Shown piece by piece: positions 25,696-38,068 of a stretch of DNA of 64,000 bases (position 1 is the first letter of the stretch; each line of letters opens with the position of its first letter). Under the pieces are notes generated by a model that was not told the origin of the DNA, searched no databases, and was given only the letters and a program-made list of their open reading frames with translations. Position numbers and translations under genes: made by a program. Location: contig OX463849.1 in NCBI GenBank assembly GCA_949825065.1, forward strand, positions 28,880,043 through 28,944,042, read 5' to 3'. This stretch comes from Odontocerum albicorne. Its lineage: Eukaryota; Arthropoda; Insecta; Trichoptera; Odontoceridae.

Positions 25696-25915
25696 CCAGA
25701 TCATCTCGGTTAAATCGCTAATTGATCGGAATTGCTTGCCCCAATACAATGAATGACACAAAATTGACAAATCACACATACAGCACTGCGTCGTGTGACA
25801 TCAACTCTATTTTTTTAATACTCAATGTCTCAAATATTCTTGATAGCCGATCGAAACCAAAATCAAATTTCGACATTCTTCGTAAAAAAAATCCCCCATT
25901 CCGTTTTTTACCACT

Positions 25916-26135
25916 CAGCGGTCGGCAAACATTTTTTGTAAAGGGCCAAATAGTAAATATTTTTGTCTCTCTGGGCCAAGAGGCAAACTCGATCATATTC
26001 ATGTTGAATGCCGAATTATACAATAACTGCGTGGCGTCACACCAGAGGCCATCGAATGCGAAGCTATATGAGCGCCACATACGATCGTATAAAAAAGGCA
26101 GATTTGGCTCGCTGGCCGTAGTTTGTCGACCCCTG
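25916..26135. mobile_element. hAT-like MITE (220 bp)
   Basis: The ends CAGCGGTCGGCAAAC and, inverted, CAGGGGTCGACAAAC, with inner GGGCCAAATA and GGCCGTAGTTTG, are typical of hAT non-autonomous elements. An 8-bp target duplication is not recognisable, so the copy may be old. Confidence 0.7.
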
Positions 26136-26159
26136 GTCTAGTCTGTCGGTGCCAGCCCG

Positions 26160-26290
26160 GGCATAATTCAGTCTTGTTTGTGCTCCCCTGACGATGAGGT
26201 CAAAACCTTGAAACCGGTAGGATCATTTTCTTAAGACGAAAAAAACTGTTTTATTAAACAAATTACAAAACCTCCAGAGTGTTAACTCCT
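26160..26290. repeat. Half of the hairpin element
   Basis: CTTGTTTGTGCTCCCCTGAC then CCTTGAAACCGGTAGG and TTATTAAACAAATTACAAAAC match the right half of 27884-28082. Confidence 0.6.
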
Positions 26291-26454
26291 TAACAATAAA
26301 TAATATAATACAATATTATTTAATTATTTTAATGTGAATGGTGGGTTGTACAACGTTTTTAGTGGCCAGAATGTTTCAAGAGAAGCAAAGCTGACTGCTC
26401 ATAATGAAACTTTGGACCCAACATAAGGATACGCAATCGAAAATTAAATGTGGC

Positions 26455-26880
26455 TTAAAAAGTTATGAAAGTAAGATAAATTCGGCAGAAATGAGAGCAT
26501 TAGGAAGAATGGAGAAAGACAAGCAAAGCTGACTGCTCATATTGGAAGTGTATTCCTAATATGAGGATAAACAAGTGAATCTTGGACGCAGTATAAAAGT
26601 GATAAGTTTAGTGTTGCGTAAAATGCGCGGTAAACAATAAATGAGTGTTGTGTAGAATTTATGGGAAAACAATGCGTGACAGAATAAGGAATGATGGCAT
26701 TAGGATAAAATGCATTTTGAACGAAGACGCAGTACTTAAGAATAAAGAAAGAATCATTGAGATGGTTTAGCCAAACAGAAATAATAATTGATGAAAGACT
26801 TTCAAAAATAATCTACAGGAGCAGTCTATACGAGGGACGAAAAGTTCAGAAAAACGTAGAAAAATATGAGGCACGACAAG
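26455..26880 (+). pseudogene. LINE-B C-terminal fragment
   Basis: Frames read KINSAEMRALGRMEKD and later TMRDRIRNDGIRI, the EMRALR...RDRIRN motif. An AAGCAAAGCTGACTGCTCAT duplication sits at 26383 and 26523. Confidence 0.55.
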
Positions 26881-26890
26881 ATAAATGAAA

Positions 26891-27075
26891 ACTTTTGCGG
26901 CCTAGTAAGAAGGATGCCTGTCTCCCAATCCAGGGGTTGCGGGATCGATTCCCACTGGCATTCAAATTTTAAAAAAAGATTCTTGTATGGTTTTCACTTA
27001 AGGCCTCCTTAACATATTTTTGGTAAATTGGATAAGATTGCGATATGGCAATAAGCTCGCATATTTTACAGCAAC
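26891..27075 (+). repeat. SINE family 1 copy
   Basis: Head: GCGGCCTAGTAAGAAGGATG, CCAGGGGTTGCGGGATCGAT (B-box). Body: TTTTCACTTAAGGCCTCC, GATAAGATTGCGATATGGCA. Confidence 0.7.
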
Positions 27076-27504
27076 TGGGTCCAGCGTCTAACGGCATGAA
27101 CATCAAAGAATAACGTTCTCGTGGGACTTTCCATGACATTTTGTCTCATTCCTAACTTAAGTACTTAGAATTTCGGTACAAACATTGCGTGCCACATTAG
27201 CGTCACCAATTATTGTTATTATAAGATGTAATATACTATAATATAAACCAGGAATAGCAACGCAACAAAAACGTTACAAAATATACAACAATTAAGATGA
27301 ATTTGTTTAGCTGGTTGCATTCAAGGAAACGCAGCGTAAGTACACAAATATCACATTTATTTATACACCGCAACATCTGTTTAAGAAATAAACAACTTAA
27401 ATAAACAATTATTATACAACTTCATATTTTTATTAATATAGATATCCTTGCAACGTTTACTTAATATCTTCGTTCATAACGCAAAGTAGTATCTCATATA
27501 TTAT

Positions 27505-28082
27505 TTATAGTTAAGGCATTAATATTGTGGAGGTTTGAAGACATTGTAATTTGTTTTATTAAACACTGTTTATTCCACTTAATATAATGGTATAACCCTA
27601 CTGGTTTCAAAGTTTTAACATCATCATCATCATCAGAGAAGCATTAACAATACTTGTATTAATAAATTTATAATTAATTTAATTTTATATATTCGTCATC
27701 TCACAAGACGCATTGCCTGTTCTAAGACAGCCGACTTACACTCACGATATTCACATAAACAGTTCAACACATCCGAGCTGCAGCCGCTCGAATGAATTGA
27801 CAACTCTCAGCAATCAAAATGTATTTATTGTATATTATTTATAGTAAAGGCATTAAAACTGTTAAGGTTTCAAGACATTGTAATTTGCTAAGTCCAACAC
27901 TGTATATTTCCATTTATATAACGGTATAACCCTACTGGTTTCAATGTTATCACCTCATCATCAGGGGAGCACAAACAATACTTGTTTGTGCTCCCCTGAT
28001 GATTAAGTGAAAAGCTTGAAACCGGTAGGGTTACACCGTTACATAAAGTGAAATAAACAGTGTTTGATAAAACAAATTACAA
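27505..28082 (+). repeat. Composite hairpin element, most complete copy
   Basis: Order: half-arm (27508-27638), middle module (27655-27830), linker GGTTTCAAGACATTGTAATTT, then the full palindrome (27884-28082). The palindrome centre is perfect for 22 bp per arm with a 3-base loop (27957-27978 and 27982-28003, CAGGGGAGCACAAACAA and its complement). No open frame. Confidence 0.8.
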
Positions 28083-28144
28083 TGATTTATCTCAATTTTG
28101 AACGAATATTACATAAACTTAATTTTTTTAACATACTTTCACGT

Positions 28145-28725
28145 GATCTTAAGGTTGCTATGTTGAGTAAGATGAAGAAGAGGACTGTGAGATAGTTTGT
28201 GCGCGTGAAACGAATGAATAAAGCAAGACTAACAAAATTAATATTTAATTTATTTATAGTTATACAATTAAGTGAAACGTGGATGAAGAAAAGATTGAAA
28301 GGAGACGAATGAATGCTGTAGAAATGCGTACCTTGAGAAGAATATCATATATGAAGTGACAATGTGTGACAGAGTACAAAATGAAGTGATATGGGATGAA
28401 TGTGAACTAAAGGATTATGTATTAAGTAAGTGACATGAAGAAGAACACTCTGATATGGTTTGGGCATGTAAAACGAATGAACGGTTAATAAAACAAAACA
28501 TTGCAAATGTGATTGGAAGCTGTGGTAGAGAGAAATCAAGTCAAGTATAGTTGAATCAAGTGAATGATAATTTAAAAAAATAGTAAGAAGTGAGGGTAAT
28601 CGTAAGAGCTGTATGAGAAAGTGTATGGATGTGGTAGAGGCGAAACATCTATGTCGAGATAGGAAAGTCGGGTGCTTTGTACTCTCTGTCTACCCCAAAA
28701 GGGAAATAGTGTGATGGTATCATAC
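28145..28725 (+). repeat. LINE-B 3' fragments, two partial copies
   Basis: GAGTAAGATGAAGAAGAGGA at 28165 and AGTGACATGAAGAAGAACAC at 28430 start two overlapping copies. The second ends CTCTGTCTACCCCAAAAGGG then GTGATGGTAT. Coding is degraded. Confidence 0.65.
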
Positions 28726-28859
28726 TGTTTATTTTATACATGTATATTTTTTAAACACAAAAGGAAATCCCACAATATAAATTAGTTTTCCATTAATGAA
28801 AAGTAAAAGCTCTGGTATGTCATTAAGGGGTCAAAATGATTTTGAACATATCTTATCTA

Positions 28860-28945
28860 GTTGATAAAACGCCTGTCATCAAAAATAGACGTTGTGAGTT
28901 CGATTCCCCAGTTCGAATCCAAAGTTTGTGATTGAACTTTTAAGG
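28860..28945 (+). repeat. SINE family 1 tRNA-like head
   Basis: ATCTAGTTGATAAAACGCCT, then GTTGTGAGTTCGATTCCCC. The body is mostly lost. Confidence 0.5.
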
Positions 28946-28964
28946 CTGATTTATTGAATAAGGT

Positions 28965-29235
28965 GTTGAAAGCACTCTGAGTGGACGTGGAATGATTGAA
29001 TTAAGTTAGACTAACAAAACAAATATACTCGTATAGTGCAAATGTGATAGAGGAAAACCAAGGAAAGTATGGTTGGATCAAATGTGTGACATTTTAAAGA
29101 AGGAAATTTAAGAAGTAAGAAAAATCATAGGAGTTTCATGAAGAGGCTAAAATGTATGTCTCGAGATAGGAAAGTCTAGGGATCTGTCCCATCTACCTAC
29201 CACACCAAGGAAACGACGTGATGGTATATATTATA
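28965..29235 (+). repeat. LINE-B 3' fragment
   Basis: Contains AGAGGAAAACCAAGGAAAGT, ATGGTTGGATCAAATG and the end CCAAGGAAACGACGTGATGG. It also supplies the uninterrupted form of the site used by the MITE at 42464. Confidence 0.65.
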
Positions 29236-29734
29236 TGTACCATATGTATCTTGGATTTGATACTTCACTCTTCAGCTCAAATTAGTCACGGTTATGAGCT
29301 CTCTCTCTCTCAAGACAATGGAAAGGGTAAAAAAAATATTAATTATAACGTAAAATGGACAGATTAATGTATTTTACGTTATGCTTTATTTCGTGAGCAA
29401 ATATGAACAACAATAATCACTTTTCCTTGTTTATACAGCTAGCATGTAGTGCCATATCAGACCATATCGCACCTTTAATGCAAGACTGTCACATAAGTCA
29501 TTTTACATTTATTTTTTCGTAAAATTACTTAGACCTGATATTATTTATTTTAAACATCAAACCGAATGTGTTACTATCACATATCAAAAGATCTGCAACG
29601 CTTTAATTACAGTCCATCTTCACTTGATAAGTTTTCTGCGATTTTCTTACCAAATATGTATTTCTAAACATATGAATTTGGGGAGAAATACTTAATCTAA
29701 TGGCCGCAATCACAACATATACTCGTACATATAG

Positions 29735-29850
29735 TTTAAGATAAAGTTTCGTAATTTTGTCAATAATTTTAAGGATTTGTTTGACTTTTCTTGTGTGCGT
29801 TTGTTTGTAAAATACACTTTTGTGTCTTAAATAAATGAAATAAATAATAT
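29735..29850 (+). repeat. Dispersed LINE-like 3' end
   Basis: Matches 1705-1830 (GTTTAAGATAAAG, TGTCAATAATTTTAAGGATT) and ends in an AAATAAATAAT run. Confidence 0.5.
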
Positions 29851-29879
29851 TATTATGATTATCAGCGTTTTATCCCATT

Positions 29880-30520
29880 TACACATACACACTACCTCGT
29901 AATTTCCCTGCTGGGATAGGCAGCTAGAACTAACTTCCTCAACACCAATACATCTTCTCGTACAGTCCTGTTTCACTTACTCCTTACGTTTCCTTATTTC
30001 ATATCTCCATTCACTCGGTCTAATTACACTTTTCTCGGGCATCCTTTATCAACGACTCCCATTTATGCTTGCATTATAATATATTATATGTTTCTCCTTT
30101 AACTTTTTGAAACTCTATATTAGAATATTTAACAATAAATTACTTTGTTAATCCACTAATTATATCAATAAACACTACATTTGTTTCCACCTCCTATCCC
30201 GAGGCTATCTTCAGGAATTCCGCCTAGGAGATAGAAACACCTGTAGCAAGGATTAATATAAGTGGAATAACAAAATGTATTTATTGTTATATATTCTTGC
30301 ATTGTAAATTTGTTTAGACAGGATTTCGTCACTCATTCATTCAATATGTCCAAACCACCTCATTAATATTTTTTCATTCTACTTATCGCATCCGTTTTAG
30401 CACACATTCGTCCTTAATAATAATATTTCTATTCTGACATACATCGACTCACCACATTTTCTTCGCAGTTGCTGGCATTTTAACTGCATTTACTCGACTA
30501 TCCCAATTAATCTTCATAGT
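29880..30520 (-). repeat. Decayed LINE 3' fragments
   Basis: 29890-30060 has the reverse of a LINE 3' end (GTAATTTCCCTGCTGGGATA). 30320-30420 has TCATTCATTCAATATGTCCA then AAACCACCTCATTAAT, the reversed LINE-B C-terminal region. Confidence 0.4.
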
Positions 30521-31104
30521 TTCGTTATAACAATATCGAAATTGTTATTTAATACAATGCAATAAAGTAAAATAAGTAGTGTATTTTCTAAATTTTAATC
30601 AAAATTTTCAAGAAAAGCCATTTCTACTTATGACAGTCTCACTTCAGAGGTGCGATATTTGTATTTAATTATTTTCTGAAATGAATATCGGTCTAAAGCA
30701 GAAATCTGTTCCAATATGGTATATTAAATACATTCTCAAAATCGTGACCTCAAACCGCTATGCCTGTGTAATACAAGGTCGGTAATAAGCGACCTCGGGG
30801 CGAGCACGCATACCTCGAATTACTGGAGTCACCGATTCGATTCCCGATGTCACACAATGAACACATGTCACACATTTTCACGTTATTTACAGTATTTTGA
30901 GATAAAACACTGCCAAAATTTTTGACAAAAAATATGAATTCAGAAAATAAATAATCTTGAGAAAAAAAAATCTAAAAAAAGGAAAGGTTAAGAATAAGAG
31001 AAACAGAAGAAGATCTACAAATATATTTCATATATAGCGCTTTTTCGTTGTTAAATATCACATCGAGAGCGCTTTGGTTTCTAATTCATATAAGGCACAT
31101 CATT

Positions 31105-31265
31105 ATAATAAAAAGACAATTTATACTGCGCCGTTCAGAGAGCGAACTCTCCTCAAGGGCGTTCAAATTATCGTTAAGGTCGTAACCTTTTTTAAAATTA
31201 TTTACTGTACAGTGTACAGTAAGGTAGGTTTAATTACAAGTGGCAATCTCTTCCTACCAATCATA
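31105..31265 (-). repeat. SINE-like module and SINE-1 tail
   Basis: AAAAAGACAATTTATACTGC with AGAGAGCGAACTCTCCTCAA matches 23340-23425. 31200-31265 (TTACAAGTGGCAATCTCTTC) matches the reversed SINE-1 tail. Confidence 0.5.
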
Positions 31266-31678
31266 CAATTGTTTCACAAAGTTTCCAGTTTAAGTATGAA
31301 GGTTTACTTTTTAGATATAGAAAAAAAACCATGCAATACTAAACGTATATTTATAAGTGTCACTATGTTACTACTATTGGAATAATGTTTGAAAATAATA
31401 TATAAATACTTTTTATAACAAGTTTTCAATTCATTATACTATTGCTACTGGGAATTTTGACTCAAATGTTTGAGCAGATATCTAGACTGTTACATTAAAA
31501 TGATATCAAATATTGAATACAATAGAACAAGTAAACAAACTCGATGTTAATTTTAATAACTGCTGCCTCTGGTGAGCGGTAAAAAATGAGATGTGTGAAT
31601 GTTGAGGAGTCGAAAGATATATGGCATGATAGAAGACTTCAGCACTTAATCCTCTTTACCTACCCCAACAGGAAAACT

Positions 31679-32321
31679 TATTCTTCTTCTTCTTCCTCTT
31701 GGTCTAGGTCGTATGAACTGTTTGTGACGGTGGGCTGTCCTGGGATGATGACGTCCAGCTGTCCTTCCACCTTTTCGGCAGTCTTCCTGGTAATCTTCTG
31801 CTGCTAGGGTTTTCAGTCTGAGCGATTCTTGCTAGTCAAATATCCTCCATGCGGTCCACATGATCCCTCCAAAAGCACCTTCTGTTTTTTCCCCACCTCA
31901 CTATGTCTTCAACACCACAGACAGACCTTATCGTCTCATTTCTGACCCGATCTCTAAGAGTTCTGCCTGCGATGGAACGTAGGGTTCTCATTTCCGCCAC
32001 TCTGAGAAGGTTTTTTGTCCTGTTGGAATCGGCTCTCCCTTCTATCCCATATTTCATGATGGGGAGGACGTATGTCTTATATATCCTGACCTTACTTTCG
32101 GTTAGCATGTGTTTATTTCTCCATATAGTGTCCCGCAGGCAGCCAGCGAAAGCTGTCGCTTTATTAGTTTGTGCTCGTACTTTACTATATAGGTTACTGT
32201 TGCTAGAGATCTCTACACCTAGGTAAGTGTCGCTGCTATTATTTTCATATTCAGGTGTGTCACCACCGGAGGAGTCCTTTTGGACTGTTCCTTCTTCGTC
32301 ACTACGTAACGTCGGGTTCAT
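31679..32321 (-). pseudogene. LINE-C 3' fragment with chimeric leader
   Basis: A 161-codon minus-strand frame starts with TLRSDEEGTVQKDSSGGD and TPEYENNSSD, then abruptly TYLGVEISSNSNLYSKV, KYGIEGRADSNRTKNLLRV and RTLRSIAGRTLRDRVRNE, ending in the LINE-C tail. The leader matches the dispersed peptide at 6735-6915 and 50076-50212. The second part is the end of an RT domain. An internal deletion probably fused two parts of one element, or two elements. Confidence 0.7.
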
Positions 32322-32329
32322 AAAAAATT

Positions 32330-33800
32330 AAGAAGATTTCGATCTTCTAATGTAGATCGCGCTGGGTGGGGACTTACTTTGTATCCCATAACAGATTGGG
32401 TGGTAGTAATAAGGTCCAAGTATTCGGATGTAATATTGTAATATCCATATATAGTGCAAAACTTGAAGTATTTCTACTGAATTGCTGATATGGCAGACTT
32501 GTACATGAGATGAACTATAGTTTTTGGAATTTAAATCGTTGGTATTATTTATCAATTATCTATTCTTTTTAATTTTCTGTAAGTATTATTTTGAATAAAA
32601 TACATACAGAGTAAAATTCTTTCACAAGTTAATCCTCCAGGAATCGCATCTGGGTCGCCCTCTGTTGCTCAACATGAATGCTAACCTTAAGACTGTGGCG
32701 CTAACAACCAAATAAACTAAAATCAATACCATATCGTATTTACAAGGAGTATAATTTTCTGTAACAAAATTTTATCTCAATTTCCTACTGAAATAATGTG
32801 CTGTAGTTAAATGCGCCAGTACAACACTTAATTCAGATTATTAAAAAAGTAAAAAATAATTCCACCGGGTATTGAACATGGATACTGAGCAATCATGCTT
32901 ACCACTAGGTTACAAGTTCCTAAAACATTTAATTCGTAATTATTATTTTATATTCATCTGTAGATAGCACATTTAAAATAAAAAATTAAAACGTAACTAA
33001 AACACTTTGGCGTAACAATCAATTACCATTTTTGTTTTACCTTAGTGGTCAAAAATACGAAAACGAATTATTCTTCAAAGTTTTTTTTTTAATTACACAA
33101 ATAACACTAATTGGTTGCACAAACGAAACGGTGAAAATTTGATAAAACTATGTATCTAAGAACCGTAACCAAACTTGACATTAAGGATTTCACAACGAAT
33201 TGGATAGTTGGGCAACCCGCTACTGAACACGACCCAATACTACCCACCACTAGCTGAACGTGTAATGCATAAATGATCCAACCCACATTCTACCTGTTTT
33301 GAGACATTTGAGGGAACATGCCATATCCTCCTTATGGAATATATTTTTTTAAATAGAATTTATCAATCAAATACATATTTTATTGTCGACTTTTTTTATA
33401 TACGAGTATATCTAGAATTCAGTACGTTTATTATAGAATTCAGTATTATAGAATTCGTTATATCTAGAATTCAGTACGTTTATTTGATATTTCAAATAAA
33501 CTATGGTGTTCTTTGTAGGTTGATTCATTTTTGCATAATAATGTCCAACGGTTTCAGGATTTAGAGATGGGAAGTTTTATCCCTCTATCAGGATTAGTTC
33601 CGTATTTTGAAACTCGTTCAAAAGTTTTTTTTATTAAACAATGAAGTACATATGTTATATATAATTGTTATTTAAATTTAAAAAATTTATGATATTGTTT
33701 TAACTAATTCTGTCTTGTCTCGCTTGACTCCTTTAAGGAAAAATGTTAAATACCTGAAAATATATTGAAACCAATTCTCTAGTATTTATTTATATAACAA
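32330..33800. other. AT-rich stretch, no gene seen
   Basis: Short frames only. A 25-bp direct duplication of a segment with TATCTAGAATTCAGTACG lies at 33410-33434 and 33462-33486. Confidence 0.55.
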
Positions 33801-33804
33801 TACA

Positions 33805-33880
33805 ATCTGGCAGGCTTATTACCAGACGACAATCTCTCCCAACCAACCAGACAAAAGTAAATGAAGCAAGTTACATGGTC
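33805..33880 (-). repeat. SINE-1 3' tail, inverted
   Basis: The minus strand reads TGCGACCATGTAACTTGCTT, then TGGTTGGGAGAGATTGTCG and AATAAGCCTGCCAGATTG, as at 46025-46115. Confidence 0.65.
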
Positions 33881-34699
33881 GCATAAATCATTCAAATGAC
33901 TATCCATCCCCACGAAATCTACACTATTGATTGAAAGTCAAAATATGTCGTGCAATAAATACTATTATTTATTCTTGAATTTGTTCAAATTAGTAATGCA
34001 ATTTTATAAATGTTCAAAACATTTATTTTTTTAAGGAATTTCCTTTAAGATTTCAATTCAGTTTCATGTTTCAAATAGTCATATGTTTCAAAAAAATATT
34101 ATAAAGCTCAGCAATTATATAGATACTTAATTTAAAAAAATAGTATTTTAGAAGTTTGGAGGTGTAAAAGTACACAAAGGAACTATTCTTTCTGCTATGA
34201 CAAGTTTGAACAAGAGTAAAATAATGTAATAGAAGCAGGTTCAATGAAAAGGCTTCATCAAGATAAATCCCTAAGCCTTCTCCATACTTACTCCTAAACA
34301 TTTATTTATACCAGTTTGCCAATGAATATGGTATTTCCAATCTATAAAAATAAATCGTGTAAATAATGTTTTCATTACACCAAATATATAAACGAAACAA
34401 TATATTAAATAAATAAATTTAAAATACGACTGGGGGAGCTGGGGCGCAATATCCGTTGAACAGGAGTACAGAAGCGGATGGACATGTCTAATGTCGCGGA
34501 TTTCCAGTAAGGAAATAGCCGAGTGAGTGCCTCCACCAGGTGTGTCTCGAGGGGACCGAGTACCACCAACGCAAATCCGTAAACAGAAATCCAACGCACG
34601 GACAACTAAGTATTAAACAACAACTGATTCACCACCCGGGGAACAAAGCAAAGGATATAAATTATAACAGGAGAACAGAACAGAATAGGAGGCATAAAA

Positions 34700-35000
34700 A
34701 TTACCCTCGAGCAGAAGGGTTAGTGTCAGGAGCGGCATGTATTGTTATTATACACAGTTCGATAGCACAAGAGACGCGATGTGTTGCACGAGCACAAGCG
34801 CGAAGAGATAAACGTCCGCTACGGCCGATGGCGCGACTCGAACTGAAGTACCGGAGGCTCGCGGTCCGCGGAGGCACCAGCCAGCACTCGGCACGGAGCG
34901 TCCTTCACTCACTTTCACTGCGGCGAGCAGCGCCCGAGCGACCAGGGGCGGGGTGGTCCTCTAGGATATCAACGAATCTGCAAAGTGTTATTTCTTAACT
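34700..35000. other. CpG-rich island, possible promoter or first exon
   Basis: About 300 bp with high GC and many CG pairs (CGGTCCGCGGAGGCACCAGC, GGCGAGCAGCGCCCGAGCG) in otherwise AT-rich DNA. A 152-codon plus frame (34540-34998) spans it but shows no recognisable domain. Confidence 0.35.
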
Positions 35001-35138
35001 TTTCTAAACTACGATTCTGGCGTTAAAATTTGAATATTCAAAGTGTACTATATAACTACTGATTATATGAATCATGTTAGTGCTTTGATATTTATGCACT
35101 CTGATTAGAACTTTATATTTCATATGACAGCATAATGG

Positions 35139-35712
35139 CAGCGTTTCGCAATAAAATTTAGCCACGGAACCCTTTTATATTTGTACAACATGACGGAACC
35201 CATTAAATATTTTTAGCGTACCCCACAAAAAGGAAATGTGTCGCAGACGTAACATTTTCTTAATTCGAAATCAAGTAAGTGCCTTAAGATACAAAGTTAC
35301 ATTTTTCCTAAGGGGAAGGCAAGTACGTGGTTTGTCCTCTTTTATATCTCATAAATAAATGCAGCCATCCTGTATATGTGCCTTTCAGAGAAAAATTATA
35401 ATCTTTTACTATAAATCAAATAATAATTATAGAGAAGTTTTCCACCACGTGCGGATCCAAAGATGGATCGTAACCAGTCACAGCCTTTTCCTAGTATTGT
35501 GGTAGATAGGTGCAGTAGTGTACAGTGAATGCAATATGCAGGTTCTGAATTAAAATTACGTAAACAGTTTAGTACATAAGATGTGCAAAAAAAAGACATG
35601 ACCAAAATATTGTCTCTTCTTCATATTTTAATACGTAATTTCTTTCCACTGAACTCTTAATTTAACCACACGAAACCCCAAGGTTCCGCGAAACCCCATT
35701 TGGGAAACGCTG
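35139..35712. mobile_element. hAT-like non-autonomous element (574 bp)
   Basis: Left end CAGCGTTTCGCAATAAAAT; right end, inverted, CAGCGTTTCCCAAATGGGGT with TTCGCGGAACC. Typical hAT termini. Flanking 8-mers agree in only about half the positions. Confidence 0.65.
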
Positions 35713-35719
35713 CTCTATC

Positions 35720-38060
35720 GCTTTACAACTCGAGTGTTCTAGGACTGAGTCATTTTTTGACATTGTCGCTTTAGTGAATCCCAAAGGATGCGACAAAGGA
35801 TCTGGATTTTTCCAGTTTAGGCAAGTTTGATTTGTACCGACTGAAACAATACAAAGTTTACAAAATGTGTTATGGATTCGTCTGTTTTCATTAAAAAATA
35901 TATTTCGATATGAACTAAGTTTTTATTCCCATTTCAAGTATCTTAGTCTACACATATCAAACGTTCTTAAGGTTATGTAACTAAATAAATGCCCCTATCG
36001 TTTATAACATTATCTACATTATCGTTTATTACATTATGAGACGATTAGCCCATATCACGCAAGGTTTCAGAACTTTTTTACAACATTTCTAAACTGTTAT
36101 GTTATAAAACAGTACTTTTTAATAAAATATTCAAGAAGGCAACTACTTACTACTCATATAAACACATTTTGTATCAATTTACCAAAGAAAACATTTTAAT
36201 AAACATAATAATACTGCCCCAAAATATCAACTAACAGCTGAATGTCGAAACCATAAAATCATCACTGGCGACTTTAATTTATTTAACACTACATCAGGGT
36301 GTTAATTAAAAGATATTGTTTCAATTTTATAATTACATTATTATAGCGCGCGCCTCATTTTATTAACAAAAGTGAAAAACATAGTGCGACATCTGTTATT
36401 ACAAATCAGAACTATCTACATTATTATTGACAATAATGTAATATTTGGGCGACATCTATTTTTAGATTTAATATTTCCCCCCTTTCTGATGAACTTGACG
36501 AAAAAGTTCTGAATAGATCTAGGTATTTATTATTATTTTATTTTATTTCAACGTACGGTCTTTTATCGACAAATAATAAAGGTTACAAGAGTAATATTAT
36601 ATAATAATTATGATTTTGATTGTGCATGAATATAAATGCAACTTGTCACAAAATCATATACAAAAAATATCAAAAAAAAGTACACACCTGCATACCACGT
36701 ACCACACATGAAACACAAACTAGAAACGAGTCAAGGCTCAGGTAATCAAAAGCCCTTACATACAAAAAGAAAAAGAAAATAATCTAAGAAAATAATAATA
36801 GAACTATACATACGAGTACTTATAACTAATAAAAAAACACAAAAAAAACGCACATCGAAACTTCAACACACGTATTTACAGATACTCGTAGATACGAGTA
36901 TCTCGAAACCTTTGAGACAACAAAGTCAACGAAAAGAAAACAAAATCAACGAAAGTCACGCCGTGGCGTCGGATTTATGGTTAAAACGAGTATTTTGGAT
37001 ACTGTGATTCCCTGCAAGTGACTGGATTTCGGAATTTGTAAGTAACTACTTTAACTAGATGTATACCATAAATCGTCTACATTATCACTCTATACGTTCC
37101 ATCAGGAACACACGTATGCTATAAAACGTCTCCACCCAGGTCGGTCCACAACCTGGCACTTCACGCCCTTCGAAGTCTTGGCCAAACCAGTTACTATGGA
37201 TATTGTAATGGTTTATTTTAAGGGCGTTGGGGTTTCAATCAAATGACCTCAAGACCTGGGGGGAAACGCTGTGGATGGCGCATACTGGAGCCTTATTTAC
37301 AAATATCTAGTTGAAAAATATTTATGTCTCATCTTGCCTCGTGATTCCACGGTTAGTTTATAAATATTACTAAAAAATATATCTAACTCACATTTTAGTA
37401 GTTGAAAACATAAATGAATAAAGGTTTTTTTAGATCATGGAAGAACTAGTGAGGGCCGTAAAAATCCCGAGAACTTAATTCACTGAAACAAATTTAAAAA
37501 ATCTTGCTACACTTTTATTTTAATTTTACAAATAATTTTGAAAATATCTAAAACAGTCAACTAAGTTCCTTAATTGAAAACTGTTTGACGTTTAAATGTC
37601 TTCTTCTTCTTGAATAATGGTCGCGAACTCTTACGTATATAATATAGTTAGACGTGTCGATTTAGTTGACATTTGAGTGACGGCGTATTATCTGTGGGTA
37701 CCTATTGGTGAAACGACTTACCGTTTTCATTGGATCTTGATCGATGTTTTATTTCTTGTTAGGTGGTTGAGTTTTGTTTTTGTAGAGGTGTCGTCTGTAT
37801 CTCCTCACTGTATGTACGATATTATTTTTGAAGCAGGCAAATGATCTGGTGCGATGGGCAAGAATTTACGAAGTTGTTTTTGCCACAGAGAGGGCTAGCC
37901 GCCACTCCAAAGAAATAAGTAAAACTATCTGTAATGGGAGAAAAGTATGAACTAAGTAATATACTTACGTGCCATGCATCAATATTAAAAAAATAGTTCA
38001 CACTTATCTGATGTGTATTTCTCTTCAATCAATCCCATGACGTAATCACATTTCATTTTG
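35720..38060. other. AT-rich stretch, no gene seen
   Basis: No coding or repeat family recognised. 37600-37800 is moderately GC-richer and may be a LINE 3' UTR. Confidence 0.5.
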
Positions 38061-38068
38061 TTTTTTAA

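Noticed and set aside
25722..26141. 139-codon plus-strand frame and its 102-codon antisense frame
   Set aside because: Both overlap a hAT-like MITE with recognisable ends; no protein family.
34540..34998. 152-codon plus-strand frame
   Set aside because: The frame is open mainly because of the GC-rich block; no motif, no splice or start support. Kept only as a CpG-rich island.
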